This document shows, piece by piece, positions 18,198 through 27,858 of a DNA stretch of 64,000 bases. The stretch spans positions 1 through 64,000 of the forward strand of contig NZ_LQMT02000042.1 in NCBI RefSeq assembly GCF_001620365.2, given 5' to 3'. The notes under the pieces are model-generated. The model searched no databases. It was not told the origin of the DNA and was given only the letters and a program-made list of their open reading frames with translations. The stretch is from Amycolatopsis keratiniphila subsp. keratiniphila (GTDB lineage: Bacteria > Actinomycetota > Actinomycetes > Mycobacteriales > Pseudonocardiaceae). A program made the translations under genes and the position numbers. Positions within the stretch are counted from its first letter, which is position 1. The number at the start of each line of letters is the position of its first letter.

Positions 18198-18584
18198 ATG
18201 TCCGTCGAACACTTCACGAGCGATGACGCTTCGACCTGGTTCCAGCGGCTCGACCAGCAGATCTTCCTGGCCGACGTCCTCGCGCAAGACAGCGGCGCGG
18301 CCATGTCCGTCGGCTTCGCCCGCTACGGCAAAGGTGAGAAGAACCCCTGGAAGATGACCTACGACGAAGCCCTCGTCATCACTTCCGGCGTTTTCACCGT
18401 CGAGGGCCCGTCGGGCTCTGTGACGGCTCGGGCCGGCGAGGTGATCTACCTGCGTTCCGGCGCCGAGGTCGTCTATGTGGCCGATGAGGACACTGAACTC
18501 GTCTATGTCACCTATCCACATTGGCTGGCCGCCACAGAGTCATCGGCCGAGGCGCATCGCCTCGACGACTTCCACGAGGCCTAG
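18198..18584 (+). CDS. Small cupin-fold protein
   Basis: The protein has 128 residues from ATG 18198, which follows AAGGAG; an upstream ATG in frame lies inside the operator and is unlikely. The sequence fits a single beta-barrel cupin of the EutQ-like type (YDEALVITSGVFTVEG ... GEVIYLRSGAEVVYVADEDTELVYV). The usual metal-binding His residues are largely absent, so it may be a binding rather than a catalytic protein. It is probably controlled by the divergent TetR. Its stop overlaps the convergent jetD stop. Confidence 0.7.
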   Translation: MSVEHFTSDDASTWFQRLDQQIFLADVLAQDSGAAMSVGFARYGKGEKNPWKMTYDEALVITSGVFTVEGPSGSVTARAGEVIYLRSGAEVVYVADEDTELVYVTYPHWLAATESSAEAHRLDDFHEA

Positions 18585-19798
18585 CGGAGATCCTCCAACA
18601 AGGCGGGCAGGACGAGTTCCTCTTCGATGCGTACTCCGCGCCGCTCCAGTGTCGGCCGCAGGTCCGGATCCCAGGTAGCGTCCGCCGGCCTTCCCACCAG
18701 CGGGCCGCCTTCCGCGGTCGTCGTGGAATACGCCGAGGCGTCGAAACGCCAGGGCATCCACGGAATCCGGTCGCGCAGGGTGTTTCCGATCCGGATACCG
18801 CCCCAGTCGAAGTCGCCGTGATACCGGAAAGAGGCACGGTCCTCCGCGAGCAGATCGAGGAGACGCCACACCGCGGCGGACGGCTGGCCGTTCACACAGA
18901 CGAGAGGAGGGCAATCGGGGCCCAGTTCATCGGCCGCGGAGGCGAGGACGATCGGGTTTTCGCAGACCGACACCACCCCGGCTCCGACGCCGAGCCCCGC
19001 GGTGTTCAACTGGCGTAGCGTCAGGACGCACGGTTCGCCGGTTTCCTTCGCCAGAGCCAGCATGCGGCCGGTCGGCGTCTCCGTGTCACCGGGTAGACCG
19101 AGGCACAGCACGGACGAGGACAGTTCGTCACGGTGCACGCCCACCGCCGCCCAGGAAGTACGCCGTTCGCCGGCTGTTCCGTCACCGGCTGGTGGGCTGC
19201 CACGGAGGGCCCTCGCCGCCGAGAGGACGAGCGTCGCCAAGGGGCGTCCATCGTCCAAGCTGTGCGCGTCGCCGGTGGTCTCCGCCGCGAGCCTGCCCAA
19301 CGCGATGCCCCGCGAGGGCAACTCGGCGAGAACGTCGACCACCGCGGTGATCAACGCCGAAGCGCGCTCCGGTTCGGAAGCCAACCTCCGGACCATGCCG
19401 GTGGAGTCCAACCACGCGCGCCACGTCGCCAGCATCGGACGTCGCGCGACCAGTTCGTCCAGTGGCCCGAAAGCCGCCGCCCAGGCCGCAGCTTCGGTCG
19501 CCCGGTCCGGCACGGTTCCGATCAGCAGTCTCGTCGCGTCGGCGAGCCCGTCAGGGGCGGAACCGCTGCGACGAAGCACCGCGTCGACTTCGTCGAGCGA
19601 AACGCTCAAGGAGGTACCGGTACCGGCCCGCCTGCCGAGCAAACGTTCGATGGCCCTGCGCTGATCGTGCGTCGCCGAACTGAGCGTGACGACTCCGCTC
19701 AACGGCCTGCCGGCGACCATCCGCCGCCGCAAGCGGTCGAGCAGCCACGCCGTTTCTTCGCCGCCCAGGAGCCTGCGGAGCCGGTCCGGATCGGCCAT
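18581..19798 (-). CDS. jetD: Wadjet type I JetD, topoisomerase VI/TOPRIM-like nuclease (locus 2)
   Basis: The protein has 405 residues, TIGR02679/DUF2399, the DNA-cleaving subunit of Wadjet. The TOPRIM core shows the conserved Glu in VCENPIVLAS, a glycine turn in VCVNGQPS, and the acidic FRYHGDFDWGGIRIG block (Asp ~329 and 331). ATG 19798 overlaps the jetC stop (ATGA). In the family, JetD nicks or cuts plasmid DNA that the JetABC complex has recognised. It is the only jetD in the window. Confidence 0.92.
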   Translation of the reverse strand: MADPDRLRRLLGGEETAWLLDRLRRRMVAGRPLSGVVTLSSATHDQRRAIERLLGRRAGTGTSLSVSLDEVDAVLRRSGSAPDGLADATRLLIGTVPDRATEAAAWAAAFGPLDELVARRPMLATWRAWLDSTGMVRRLASEPERASALITAVVDVLAELPSRGIALGRLAAETTGDAHSLDDGRPLATLVLSAARALRGSPPAGDGTAGERRTSWAAVGVHRDELSSSVLCLGLPGDTETPTGRMLALAKETGEPCVLTLRQLNTAGLGVGAGVVSVCENPIVLASAADELGPDCPPLVCVNGQPSAAVWRLLDLLAEDRASFRYHGDFDWGGIRIGNTLRDRIPWMPWRFDASAYSTTTAEGGPLVGRPADATWDPDLRPTLERRGVRIEEELVLPALLEDLR

Positions 19799-22700
19799 CA
19801 GGCGCTCGGTACGTAGGGGAGCGGCCGTTGCCGCTGGACCCGCTCGCGGCCATCCCAGCGCCAAGGAGTCACGAGAACGGCGTCGATTCCATCGCGCCGG
19901 GTGAGTTGTGCGATGGCCAGTCCTGGCACCTGCGGGTAGCAGCCCCATTCGCGCTCGCTGGTCATCACGACGTCGAGGTCGAAGGCGGCGAGCAGACCGA
20001 GGCACTTGGCTCGTGAGTCGTCGTCGACGCCGGCGAACGCTTCGTCGAGGGCGACCAGGCGGGGTGTGTGGGGATTGGCCGAAGACGAGTAGAAGGAGGA
20101 GGCCGCGGCGAAAAGCGGAACCGACGCGGCGAGCACTCGTTCACCGCCGGACGCCGGCCCGGTCGCCGACCGCCACTGGCCGTCCTGGTAGCGCTGAATG
20201 GCGAATTCGTGCCACGACCGATAGTCCAGCGCCCTGGTCAGTTGTTCGACCCAGCCGCCGGCCGCGTCCTCGGCGTGCTCGCGGTTGATTTGCTTCTGCA
20301 GAAATCCGCCGACGGTGGTCCGGTCGTCAGCACTCCAGGCGTCCGCGGTCTGCCGCAGCAACCGGTCTCGTACTCGATCGAGCCCGTCAGGCGCCGTCCG
20401 TGAAGTGCGCCATTGCAGCCGCAGGCGCATTCCGGTCGATGTCGGCCGGGCTTCGAGGTCGGTGTTGATGGACCTGACCTGATCCTCGGCGTTTCCGATC
20501 AACTCTTGCAGCGTGCCCGCGACTTCATTGATGAGGTGGTTCTCGAGGATCTCGCGTTCCTTCGCCGAAAGAAGGTTCGCACGTTGCTCGTTCTCCACCG
20601 CCAACGCGGTCACCAAGGTCGGAATGTCCTGGGTCCGCCCTTGGAACAGCACGTCGACGACGATGATCCCGTCCCGCACGGTCATGCCGACCGAGTGGCC
20701 ATGCGTGGAAAGCGCGTCGGTCAGCAGTTTGTGCTCGGCCGACACCTTCTGCTGAACCAGTTCCCACGGCCGGTCCGCGTCGTCCACGTCGTCCAGCGCC
20801 GCGTTGATCGCCCGTGCGAGGGAGACCGCTGGATTCGCTGCCCATTCCTTGCCTGGATCGGGGAAGTCCAAATCGGGAAGGGCGGTCGTCAACAGCCCTG
20901 TCGTCGCGAAAGCGCGCAGCTCACCGATGGCCTGGTCACGCTCGGCCACGGCGGTCGAGATCGAATCGCCAAGCGTCTCACGCCGTCCGATCGCCGTGCC
21001 TCGGTCTTGATGCAAGACCCGTTCTTCTTCTCGCACTCGCTTCTCGTGGGCGTCCCGCTCGTCCGATTCACTCGCGATCGCGGCCAGCTTCCGGTGGAGT
21101 TCCGCGACTCCCGCGCCCGCGGTCTCCACCAGTACGCGATGACGTTCGGCCGCGATTTCGGCTTCAGCGCGGGCTTCGGCAGCCAGCTCTCGTGCTTCGT
21201 CGTGGCGTTCGGCGGCGTCCCGCTTCTCATTTTCGGCCTTGGCCGAATCCGCTTTCGCCCGAGCCAACGATCGCGCCGCGGGCCAGAGCCCGGCAAGGGC
21301 CACCCGGTAGTCGCCGACCGCCTTGTGGATGCGGGCAAGTGCTTCGGGGTCCGTCGGCAGACCGACATCGCCGGCGAATTCGATGGCCTTGCCGCGAGAC
21401 CGCTCGGCTTCGTCGGCACACTCGGCGGAAACTCCGACAGCTTCGCCGAGACGGCCGTCGATCCGGCGCTTCTCCTTGTGCTCGCCGGCGAGCACGGAGT
21501 GGGCCTCGCGGAGATCGGTGTCTTCCGGGCGGGCTCGGTGCTCCGCGGTGAGGGCGGCTCGCTGAGCGGCCAGGCCGTCCGCGGCTTCCGCCAGCTCGGC
21601 AAGGCGCAGGGACATCCGTTCGCCCGCATCTCGCAGCTGCTGGATTCGTTCCCTGCGCGCGGCTTCCCGAGCGCCTTCACCCAGGTAAGCCGCGGTGTCC
21701 TTGTGCCATGCCCCGGTCAGTACGCCGATCGCGAACCTGCCGTCCACCGCGACCCACGTGTCCGCGCCTGGACCGAGACCGATCGCACCCAAGACCGCGT
21801 TCACCACATCGTCGGTCAGGGCCGAGGCCTGAGGGTCCGCCCGATCGACCGCCGGCGCGAGCACAGCGGTGAGGCCGCCTGACGGCGCGGCCTCACCAGG
21901 CTCGACGACCACGTCGCCGGTCCGTGTGCTGTGCAGTTCACCTTCCGGGGATACCCAAGCGTCCAGAACGCCAGAGGCCTCCAACGCCGCTTCGAGCCCG
22001 GCGCGGTGCCGCTCGTCGACGCCGGGGAGGAAGTCCACGACTTTCCACAGTGGAGCACCAGGACGGCCGGTCCGTGCGTCCTCGTCACGCGTGTGGGGCC
22101 TTGGCGGAGCGTCGTGCCCGCCGGCTTCCAGTCGTGCGATCTCATCGGTGATCGCTCGCCGCTCGTTTTCCGCAGCTGTTCGTTCTGAATCGAGGGTGGC
22201 TTGCCTTCGGGCAAGTTCGGCGGTCGCCCGCAGCACGGCCTCCTCGACGGCCGATGCCGCAGGGCTGACGCCGACGAGCGTCTCGGTCCACGCGGCGAGT
22301 GAGTCGAGCAGCTCGTCCATATCGGACAGTACGAACTGCTCGGCGTTCGCCAGGTAGTACCGGTAACCGTCGACAAGGGCCGCACCGTGCCCGGCGACGC
22401 TCTCCTCGGCCGCGGTGATCCGCTCGGCGGCGCTCTGCTGCTCAGCCGTGATCCGGTCGACGCTTGCCCGCGCCGAACGCAATGCCGCCTCGGCCTGCGT
22501 CGCGGCATCGAGCAACCGTCGAAGCTGATCGACCGCCTTGGTCCGTCGTTCGATGATCGCCTGCCCGGCTCGCTCGTCTTCGTCGGCGATGAGAGCGGAA
22601 TGTTCATCGGTCAGGTAGGCGGCATCGGCGGCCGCTTGTGCGATCTCCTTGGCCCGCTCCAAAATCTCCGCATCGTCGTCGGCCGTCCGTCGAGCCGTCT

Positions 22701-23835
22701 CGGCTTGCTCTTCACGGAGGCGCAGGTTGCCGGCGGCCGACAACAGGTCGCGCTCTCGCAATTCCGAGAACTCCCGGAGCTTCGCAGCTTCCTTCCCCAC
22801 TTGTTTCAGCGCTTCGGCGTCCCGCATTTCGGGGCTGCTCTCCAGTGCGGCACGCCGCGTCTCCAGCTGGGCTTTCGTGGTCGCCAGTTCATCGAGCAGA
22901 CTCTGGGTCTCTTTGAGCGCCAGGGTCGCTTTCTCGTACGCGGTCTCGGCTTCACCCAACTCACGTCCGAGCTTTTCGTATGCGCTGTGTGTATGGCGAA
23001 CCGGTGCCGCGCGGCGTTTGGCCGCGATTCGGGAGTATCGCCGGTAATGTGCGAGGAACTGTTCGGCCGCCGTCTTCGCCTCCGCGAGGGCGCGTAAGGT
23101 CTCGCGTTCCTCGTCCAGGCCACGAAATGCCTCCGCGACCGTGGCCACCAAGGCCGGGTCGAGCGGCGGGAGTGCCTCGGTGAGCGCCCGGGACAACAGT
23201 TTCTCGTCCGGCTTCTTCGACAGCTGCGGTTGCCGCAGCTGGATCAGCAGATTGACGAGGGCTTCGTAGCGGTGGCTTCCCAAACCGAAGAGCGCTTCGT
23301 CCACCGCGCGTCGATAGTCCGACGCGGTGTCGTACACCAGGCCATGCCCGACGACGGCGTCCTTGAGCTTCTCCCTGGTCAAGGCCACCCGGGTCGGGCT
23401 CACCAGGGAAAGGTCCTGTCCGACGCGCTGGTCGGTGACGAAGAACCAGTGCTTGGCGATTCCGCGCCCGGCGACGGCCTTGAGACCACAGCCGAGTGTT
23501 CGATACTCGGCGCCCCCGTCGGGAAGGGCACGACCGAATTCCAGCCAGGTATAGCCAAGGCGTTCGTTGTGTGGATGTTTCCCGCCGAGCAGCAGGTTCC
23601 ATTCCATGCGTTTGTTGCGATCCCCGTCGGGCTCCACCCGGTGCGCTGAGAGCTCACCGTCGAGGAGGAACGGCAGGGTCAGCGCGAGGACTTTGGATTT
23701 CCCGGTTCCGTTGTTGCCGCGTAACAGCAACCGGCCGTCGTGGAAGTGGAACTCCTCGAGGTCGTAGTAGAACAGGTCGACAAGGCCTGCCCGGAGCGGT
23801 TGCCAGCGGGCCTTGTCCGGGACGGGCAAGGTCAT
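19798..23835 (-). CDS. jetC: Wadjet type I JetC, SMC/MukB-like ATPase (locus 2)
   Basis: The protein has 1345 residues, TIGR02680. Walker A GNNGTGKS is at residues 40-47, the QLRQPQLSKKPDEKLLS block is typical, long coiled coils with an internal hinge-like region fill the middle, and ASGGERVLAAS (signature) and LVALDE (Walker B, ~1260) form the C-terminal head. ATG 23835 overlaps the jetB stop. It is clearly a paralogue of locus 1 jetC with the same architecture but divergent sequence, so the two loci are not a recent duplication. Confidence 0.93.
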   Translation of the reverse strand: MTLPVPDKARWQPLRAGLVDLFYYDLEEFHFHDGRLLLRGNNGTGKSKVLALTLPFLLDGELSAHRVEPDGDRNKRMEWNLLLGGKHPHNERLGYTWLEFGRALPDGGAEYRTLGCGLKAVAGRGIAKHWFFVTDQRVGQDLSLVSPTRVALTREKLKDAVVGHGLVYDTASDYRRAVDEALFGLGSHRYEALVNLLIQLRQPQLSKKPDEKLLSRALTEALPPLDPALVATVAEAFRGLDEERETLRALAEAKTAAEQFLAHYRRYSRIAAKRRAAPVRHTHSAYEKLGRELGEAETAYEKATLALKETQSLLDELATTKAQLETRRAALESSPEMRDAEALKQVGKEAAKLREFSELRERDLLSAAGNLRLREEQAETARRTADDDAEILERAKEIAQAAADAAYLTDEHSALIADEDERAGQAIIERRTKAVDQLRRLLDAATQAEAALRSARASVDRITAEQQSAAERITAAEESVAGHGAALVDGYRYYLANAEQFVLSDMDELLDSLAAWTETLVGVSPAASAVEEAVLRATAELARRQATLDSERTAAENERRAITDEIARLEAGGHDAPPRPHTRDEDARTGRPGAPLWKVVDFLPGVDERHRAGLEAALEASGVLDAWVSPEGELHSTRTGDVVVEPGEAAPSGGLTAVLAPAVDRADPQASALTDDVVNAVLGAIGLGPGADTWVAVDGRFAIGVLTGAWHKDTAAYLGEGAREAARRERIQQLRDAGERMSLRLAELAEAADGLAAQRAALTAEHRARPEDTDLREAHSVLAGEHKEKRRIDGRLGEAVGVSAECADEAERSRGKAIEFAGDVGLPTDPEALARIHKAVGDYRVALAGLWPAARSLARAKADSAKAENEKRDAAERHDEARELAAEARAEAEIAAERHRVLVETAGAGVAELHRKLAAIASESDERDAHEKRVREEERVLHQDRGTAIGRRETLGDSISTAVAERDQAIGELRAFATTGLLTTALPDLDFPDPGKEWAANPAVSLARAINAALDDVDDADRPWELVQQKVSAEHKLLTDALSTHGHSVGMTVRDGIIVVDVLFQGRTQDIPTLVTALAVENEQRANLLSAKEREILENHLINEVAGTLQELIGNAEDQVRSINTDLEARPTSTGMRLRLQWRTSRTAPDGLDRVRDRLLRQTADAWSADDRTTVGGFLQKQINREHAEDAAGGWVEQLTRALDYRSWHEFAIQRYQDGQWRSATGPASGGERVLAASVPLFAAASSFYSSSANPHTPRLVALDEAFAGVDDDSRAKCLGLLAAFDLDVVMTSEREWGCYPQVPGLAIAQLTRRDGIDAVLVTPWRWDGRERVQRQRPLPYVPSA

Positions 23836-25025
23836 TTCCCGGTCTTCCTCTCGCGGACGGTGGGCGCGTCGACCCGGTACCGGCCGATCGCGGGCAGCGC
23901 ACGCACCATCGGTGGATTCCCGACGGAATCCTCGACGAGCCGCAGCGCACGCAGCTTGTGCAACGCGATGGCGAGGAGTTCCTCGTCAGCGCCTTCGTCG
24001 GTGACTCCGCGGCGCCAATATGAGGCATGCTCACGGGCGATCTTCCTGACGTACGCCAGCATCCGCTCGATCGGCACCGGGCCGTTCCGTGCCGCGAGGT
24101 ACTCGGCGACGAGCAAGGTGGCGTGGCCATCGGTACGCTGCTCCGGCATGCGCACATCGGTCAAGTCGTCGTCGGGGTCGACCATCGCGATGCCCTCCGC
24201 GCGGACCTCGGCTACCAGCCCGGTGGCGGCCTCGATCCGCTGCGTTATCGCGTGCCGCTGGCCGGTCAGGTACGCCCGTTCATCGTCGGCCAGCTCGTCG
24301 TAATAGACGACAGGATCATCGAGGAGGCGGCGGGTCAGCCGGTGGCGCAGCGCCCGATTGCGCAGGTCGTCGGTGTCGGCGACCGGCTCGTGGGCGAGCT
24401 CTTCGAGCCTGGTTTCGAAATCGACGGCATGGATAGTCGAAGGGCCACGAGTGCTGGTCAGGAGCGTGGCCAGTACCCGGCGCTGCACGTCGTACAAGAC
24501 GTCTCCGTTGTCGCTGAGATAAGCGTCTTCCTCGCCGGCGACCCGTTCGAGGACACCCCAGGAGAGCAGCAATCTGACCGCGGCGACGAGATCCGAACGC
24601 TCGTCCCGCCTGCTCATCGTGAAGGACACGCCCGCGTCGACGAGCTCGGGTTCACCGGCGGCGGCGAGTACGCCTTCAGCGAGCCGACCGAGGGTGATCT
24701 GCGCGTCGGCTCGCTCCAGGACGGCCAACGCCAAGCAGAGCAAGACGTACCTGCGGCGCCCGAACGGTGGTTTGCCCTTACCGTCTCTCGCCGGATGGGT
24801 CTGGTCGGTCAGCGTCGGCGCGGTTTTGAACAGGCGCGCGGATTCCGCACTGACCAGCAGCCGCCAACCCGTCTCCGTGGCCAGCCAGTCGCGCAGCTCT
24901 GTCGCGTGGCGCCGGACCAGCCGTAGTGCTTCGTCGTCCGTTCCGGCTGTCAGCAACGGTTTGGCAAGAAGCGCCCGCAGGGCCTTTCGCTTCTGGGCGA
25001 CGGTTTCCTCGCCAAGCACGGTCAC
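23832..25025 (-). CDS. jetB: Wadjet type I JetB (DUF2398/TIGR02678, locus 2)
   Basis: The protein has 397 residues, TIGR02678. It shows FGRRRYVLLCLALAVLERAD, the family DDPVVYYDELADDERAYL motif, and the C-terminal HKLRALRLVED winged-helix part. The start GTG 25025 overlaps the jetA stop by four bases. It is the MukE-like accessory subunit of the JetABC complex. Confidence 0.91.
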   Translation of the reverse strand: MTVLGEETVAQKRKALRALLAKPLLTAGTDDEALRLVRRHATELRDWLATETGWRLLVSAESARLFKTAPTLTDQTHPARDGKGKPPFGRRRYVLLCLALAVLERADAQITLGRLAEGVLAAAGEPELVDAGVSFTMSRRDERSDLVAAVRLLLSWGVLERVAGEEDAYLSDNGDVLYDVQRRVLATLLTSTRGPSTIHAVDFETRLEELAHEPVADTDDLRNRALRHRLTRRLLDDPVVYYDELADDERAYLTGQRHAITQRIEAATGLVAEVRAEGIAMVDPDDDLTDVRMPEQRTDGHATLLVAEYLAARNGPVPIERMLAYVRKIAREHASYWRRGVTDEGADEELLAIALHKLRALRLVEDSVGNPPMVRALPAIGRYRVDAPTVRERKTGK

Positions 25026-26566
25026 GCGATTGCCTCCGCCCGGCCGTTCCCGATCAAGTCGATGATCTCGATCAGGTGTTCCGGTCCGTGCAGAATCCCG
25101 TCCTCGGTATCGATGCTCACCGTTCCCCCGCCGCGCACGAGAGTCAGGCGAACCTCCATCGTGCCGTCGCTCGTGGTGGTCCGGACTTCGTGATCGCCAG
25201 GGGCGCGCGCCGACAGCGCGTCGCCGAGAAGACCGAGGAAGAGCCGGAACGCCCGCGCGTCGAGCTCGCCAAGAGCCGACAGACGCGTCGGCCCCGGTGT
25301 CGCCAGCCGCTCACGTGCGGCGGCGACCTGCTCGGCTTCGAGTACCGCCTGCTCGGCCAGGATCCGACGCTGCTCCGCGCGGTCCGCGACCCGGTTGGGC
25401 TGGCCGCGCCGCTCGTAGGATCCCGTCCTGCGCAACTGCGGGCTGATGTGCACTCCGGGAGCTTCCCGCCACGGCGTACTCGGTGCGGGTTGCTCTTCCT
25501 CCCACGCGGCAACGGTTTCGTTGTCGACGGTGAGGTGCCGCGCGGAACCGAGCCCGAACGCCGTCCGCCACAGGCGATGCGCCGCGTTGTCGTCCGGTGC
25601 CTCCGCGAACCAGCGAGCCAAAGTCCGGAAGTCGGCCGAGCGGTCGGAGCGTCCGGAACGGCGTTCGTTGAGCGCGGCCACCGTGTCGATCAGCTGCTTG
25701 ATCGCCGTGACCGCGGCTCCGCGCAGCAGTCGCGCCTGTGACTGATGCCGAGAGTCGGCCGAAACGAACCAGTCGTGCAGTCCACGCCACCGGTTTCGCC
25801 AGATTTCGTAGTGGCTTTCGACGGCGGTCGCGTTCTCGCGGTCGTCAGGCGCGACATCGGCGGCTTCGCGTTTCGCCGCCACCATGAGGACGTCCCTGAC
25901 GCCGGCTTCCTCGATCTTGCCAAGCAGGGTGGCGATCTCCGCGCCCCGGTTGGCGAGGTCCGCGATGAATCGGTTGACGTAGTCGATCAGCCGCTGCTTG
26001 TAGGCGACGAACGCCTCCACGTCGCCGTCGGCGAAATCGATGACACGGCGGAGCGATGCCATGAACGCCTGCGCGTTGTCGGCCAGACCGGTGAACCGCT
26101 CGGCGAGCGCGAGCAACAGCAAATGCACCTTCGCCGGGTCGAGCTCCCGTGCCCCAGCCAACTCCACAAGCGCTCGCAACTGCGCGGCTATGTCCTCCAA
26201 CGCCACCGACTGCAGTGATCCGCGGCGGCCCAGCGCCTGGTCGTAAACCGCGAGCGCTTCCTCGGCGGCTTGGCCTGCGGCCGTGAGCTGGTACAGGTAC
26301 CGGGCGCGATGGAAGTCGGCGACACTGGTCACCCGGCTCGTATCCGGATCGGCCCGCAGGTTGTCCCAGTCGACGAGCTTGTCCAGCGCGTCCGCGACCT
26401 GCTCGACATCACCCGGCCTGCCCAGATCCGCCGCGACGTCCTCCGGCCGCATGTGAACGATGAACCGATCCCTCGCTCGCGCGAACGTCAACAGGACGTC
26501 GCGATAGAGCACCGAGTTCGGCGCACTGAGGTGCGCGAACGGCTGGGGCTCCTCGTCGACGGTCAC
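25022..26566 (-). CDS. jetA: Wadjet type I JetA (DUF2397/TIGR02677, locus 2)
   Basis: The protein has 514 residues, TIGR02677, the kleisin subunit. Family blocks are the N-terminal LYRDVLLTFARARDRF, the VDWDNLRADPDTSRV... segment, the FHRARYLYQLT motif, and the C-terminal SDGTMEVRL. GTG 26566 is chosen because a CATAAT -10 box ends exactly 7 bases before it and no ribosome site exists, which fits a leaderless mRNA. It opens the complete jetABCD operon. Confidence 0.9.
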   Translation of the reverse strand: MTVDEEPQPFAHLSAPNSVLYRDVLLTFARARDRFIVHMRPEDVAADLGRPGDVEQVADALDKLVDWDNLRADPDTSRVTSVADFHRARYLYQLTAAGQAAEEALAVYDQALGRRGSLQSVALEDIAAQLRALVELAGARELDPAKVHLLLLALAERFTGLADNAQAFMASLRRVIDFADGDVEAFVAYKQRLIDYVNRFIADLANRGAEIATLLGKIEEAGVRDVLMVAAKREAADVAPDDRENATAVESHYEIWRNRWRGLHDWFVSADSRHQSQARLLRGAAVTAIKQLIDTVAALNERRSGRSDRSADFRTLARWFAEAPDDNAAHRLWRTAFGLGSARHLTVDNETVAAWEEEQPAPSTPWREAPGVHISPQLRRTGSYERRGQPNRVADRAEQRRILAEQAVLEAEQVAAARERLATPGPTRLSALGELDARAFRLFLGLLGDALSARAPGDHEVRTTTSDGTMEVRLTLVRGGGTVSIDTEDGILHGPEHLIEIIDLIGNGRAEAIA

Positions 26567-26572
26567 GATCCC

Positions 26573-26578
26573 ATTATG
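26573..26578 (-). promoter_or_regulatory. -10 element for a leaderless jetABCD transcript
   Basis: CATAAT (minus strand) lies six bases before GTG 26566, so the expected transcription start coincides with the G of the start codon. No good -35 is visible. Leaderless genes with such spacing are common in actinobacteria. Confidence 0.5.
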
Positions 26579-26622
26579 GGGAGGGCACCGACAGTTTCGG
26601 ATGTGCCCCGTCGGGTGCCTGG

Positions 26623-27086
26623 TCAGCACGCTTTTGCCGCTGTCAGCGGGGCAGCCTGCCGTTCGGTCATGTCGGCGGCGATGGTCAGGGTCGCGGCGAG
26701 CTCCCGAGTTTCGACCGGCGTCATGTACCAGTCATGGTTGGTTTCACCCTTCCCGCACCAGATACGTGGCTCGATTTCACGTACACCCTGGAGAAGGTGC
26801 ACAGTCGCGTACTCGGGTTGGTCCACTCCGACATATGCCGTCGGTCGTCACCACTGTCGTCGTCGCTGTGCCACCCTGAGTTACACCACCACGGGCAGGG
26901 CTGCGTCAGCCAGAACACCGAATCCGTACAGATGCGTGCGTGCTCATCCGCGCAAACGACGAGGTCCGCGCCATCGAGACTCTGTGGGCTGAGCGGGCCA
27001 CGTCCGCAGCGGGTGCAGGTGCTCCCTCGCTTCTGCGCCTCACTCAACGTGGTTATCTCTACGGGTGGGTAATTCGAGTTGGTCAT
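26623..27086 (-). pseudogene. Frameshifted DUF6907-like small protein
   Basis: Two overlapping frames together make one protein. The first (from ATG 27086) holds Cys-rich CTRCG...PCPWWCNSGWHSDD and reaches DDRRHMSE. The second, one frame away, continues with VDQPEYATVHLLQGVREIEPR... and ends in PVETRELAATLTIAADMTE. This order, a CPxWC...H segment then a C-terminal ARxLAaaL helix, matches small actinobacterial DUF6907-type proteins common on mobile DNA. A single indel near 26830-26850 separates the halves. It could be a real decay event or a sequence error. Confidence 0.55.
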
Positions 27087-27134
27087 GAAGGCGGCTCCTG
27101 CGTAGCTGCTTCCGATGAATACATGGGCTGCACG

Positions 27135-27858
27135 TCATGCTGCGGAACTACTTGTTTTCAAGTAGCCAGCGAGATGCCGGGTGGCGGAGTCCAGCTGGCA
27201 CGACACCTGGTAGCGGCTGATGCCAAGCCGCTCAGCTGCCACTGACCGCTCGTCGTGATCCAGAAGCACATCGGAGACCAGGTCGGCTTGCGCCGGTGTC
27301 ACCGCACCCGCGAGCATCGCTCCGGCCAGGACAAGATCCGGATGTCCAGCGGCCGAACTCGGCGTGACGACGGTGTCGTCGAGTTCGGATCGGGACATCG
27401 CGAGCCGAGTCTCGCGATTGCACGCCTCGTGCGCGCGTCGGAACGCGGCCCAGTAGAGCTGGCCCGTACACTTTCTGAGCGCCGTCGTCGGCGAGGTCCA
27501 GTGCTTGCAGGAAGCCTTCGAGAATCTCGGAATCCAGGTCATTCCGGTCGCCGGGATAACGTGACCGGAGCTTGCCGCCGATGTGCTTCAGGCCGGGCAT
27601 CATCATGGCGGCGGCCACGACGATCCATGGTTCAGGCGTTGCGTGCGCCCGCTTGACCAAGTCTCGCCAGACGGCGTTCGTGGTGACCCAGCTCGTCTGC
27701 CGCTTGAGCAGCAGCACCCGCACCTCGTCGATGGGTTTCATTTCGGCGGGCAGACCGCAGCCGAGCGCGGCGCAGTCAAGGGTCAGCGCCCGCGGGCCGG
27801 ATGCCAACGCCAGGAACCGTCGCTCGATCACGTCCAAGTCCGACGGGGAGTACGTCAT
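27135..27858 (-). pseudogene. Frameshifted helix-turn-helix-type protein of unknown family
   Basis: It starts MTYSPSDLDVIERRFLALASGPRALT (ATG 27858) and reads through an N-terminal ~130-residue domain to about 27470. The frame is then lost, but a neighbouring frame continues with KCTGQLYWAAFRRAHEAC... and a C-terminal HTH-like LVSDVLLDHDERSVAAERLGISRYQV, resembling sigma-factor region 4. The breakpoint lies around CTCAGAAAG at ~27474. A decayed partial copy of the same gene sits at 28408-28572. Confidence 0.6.
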
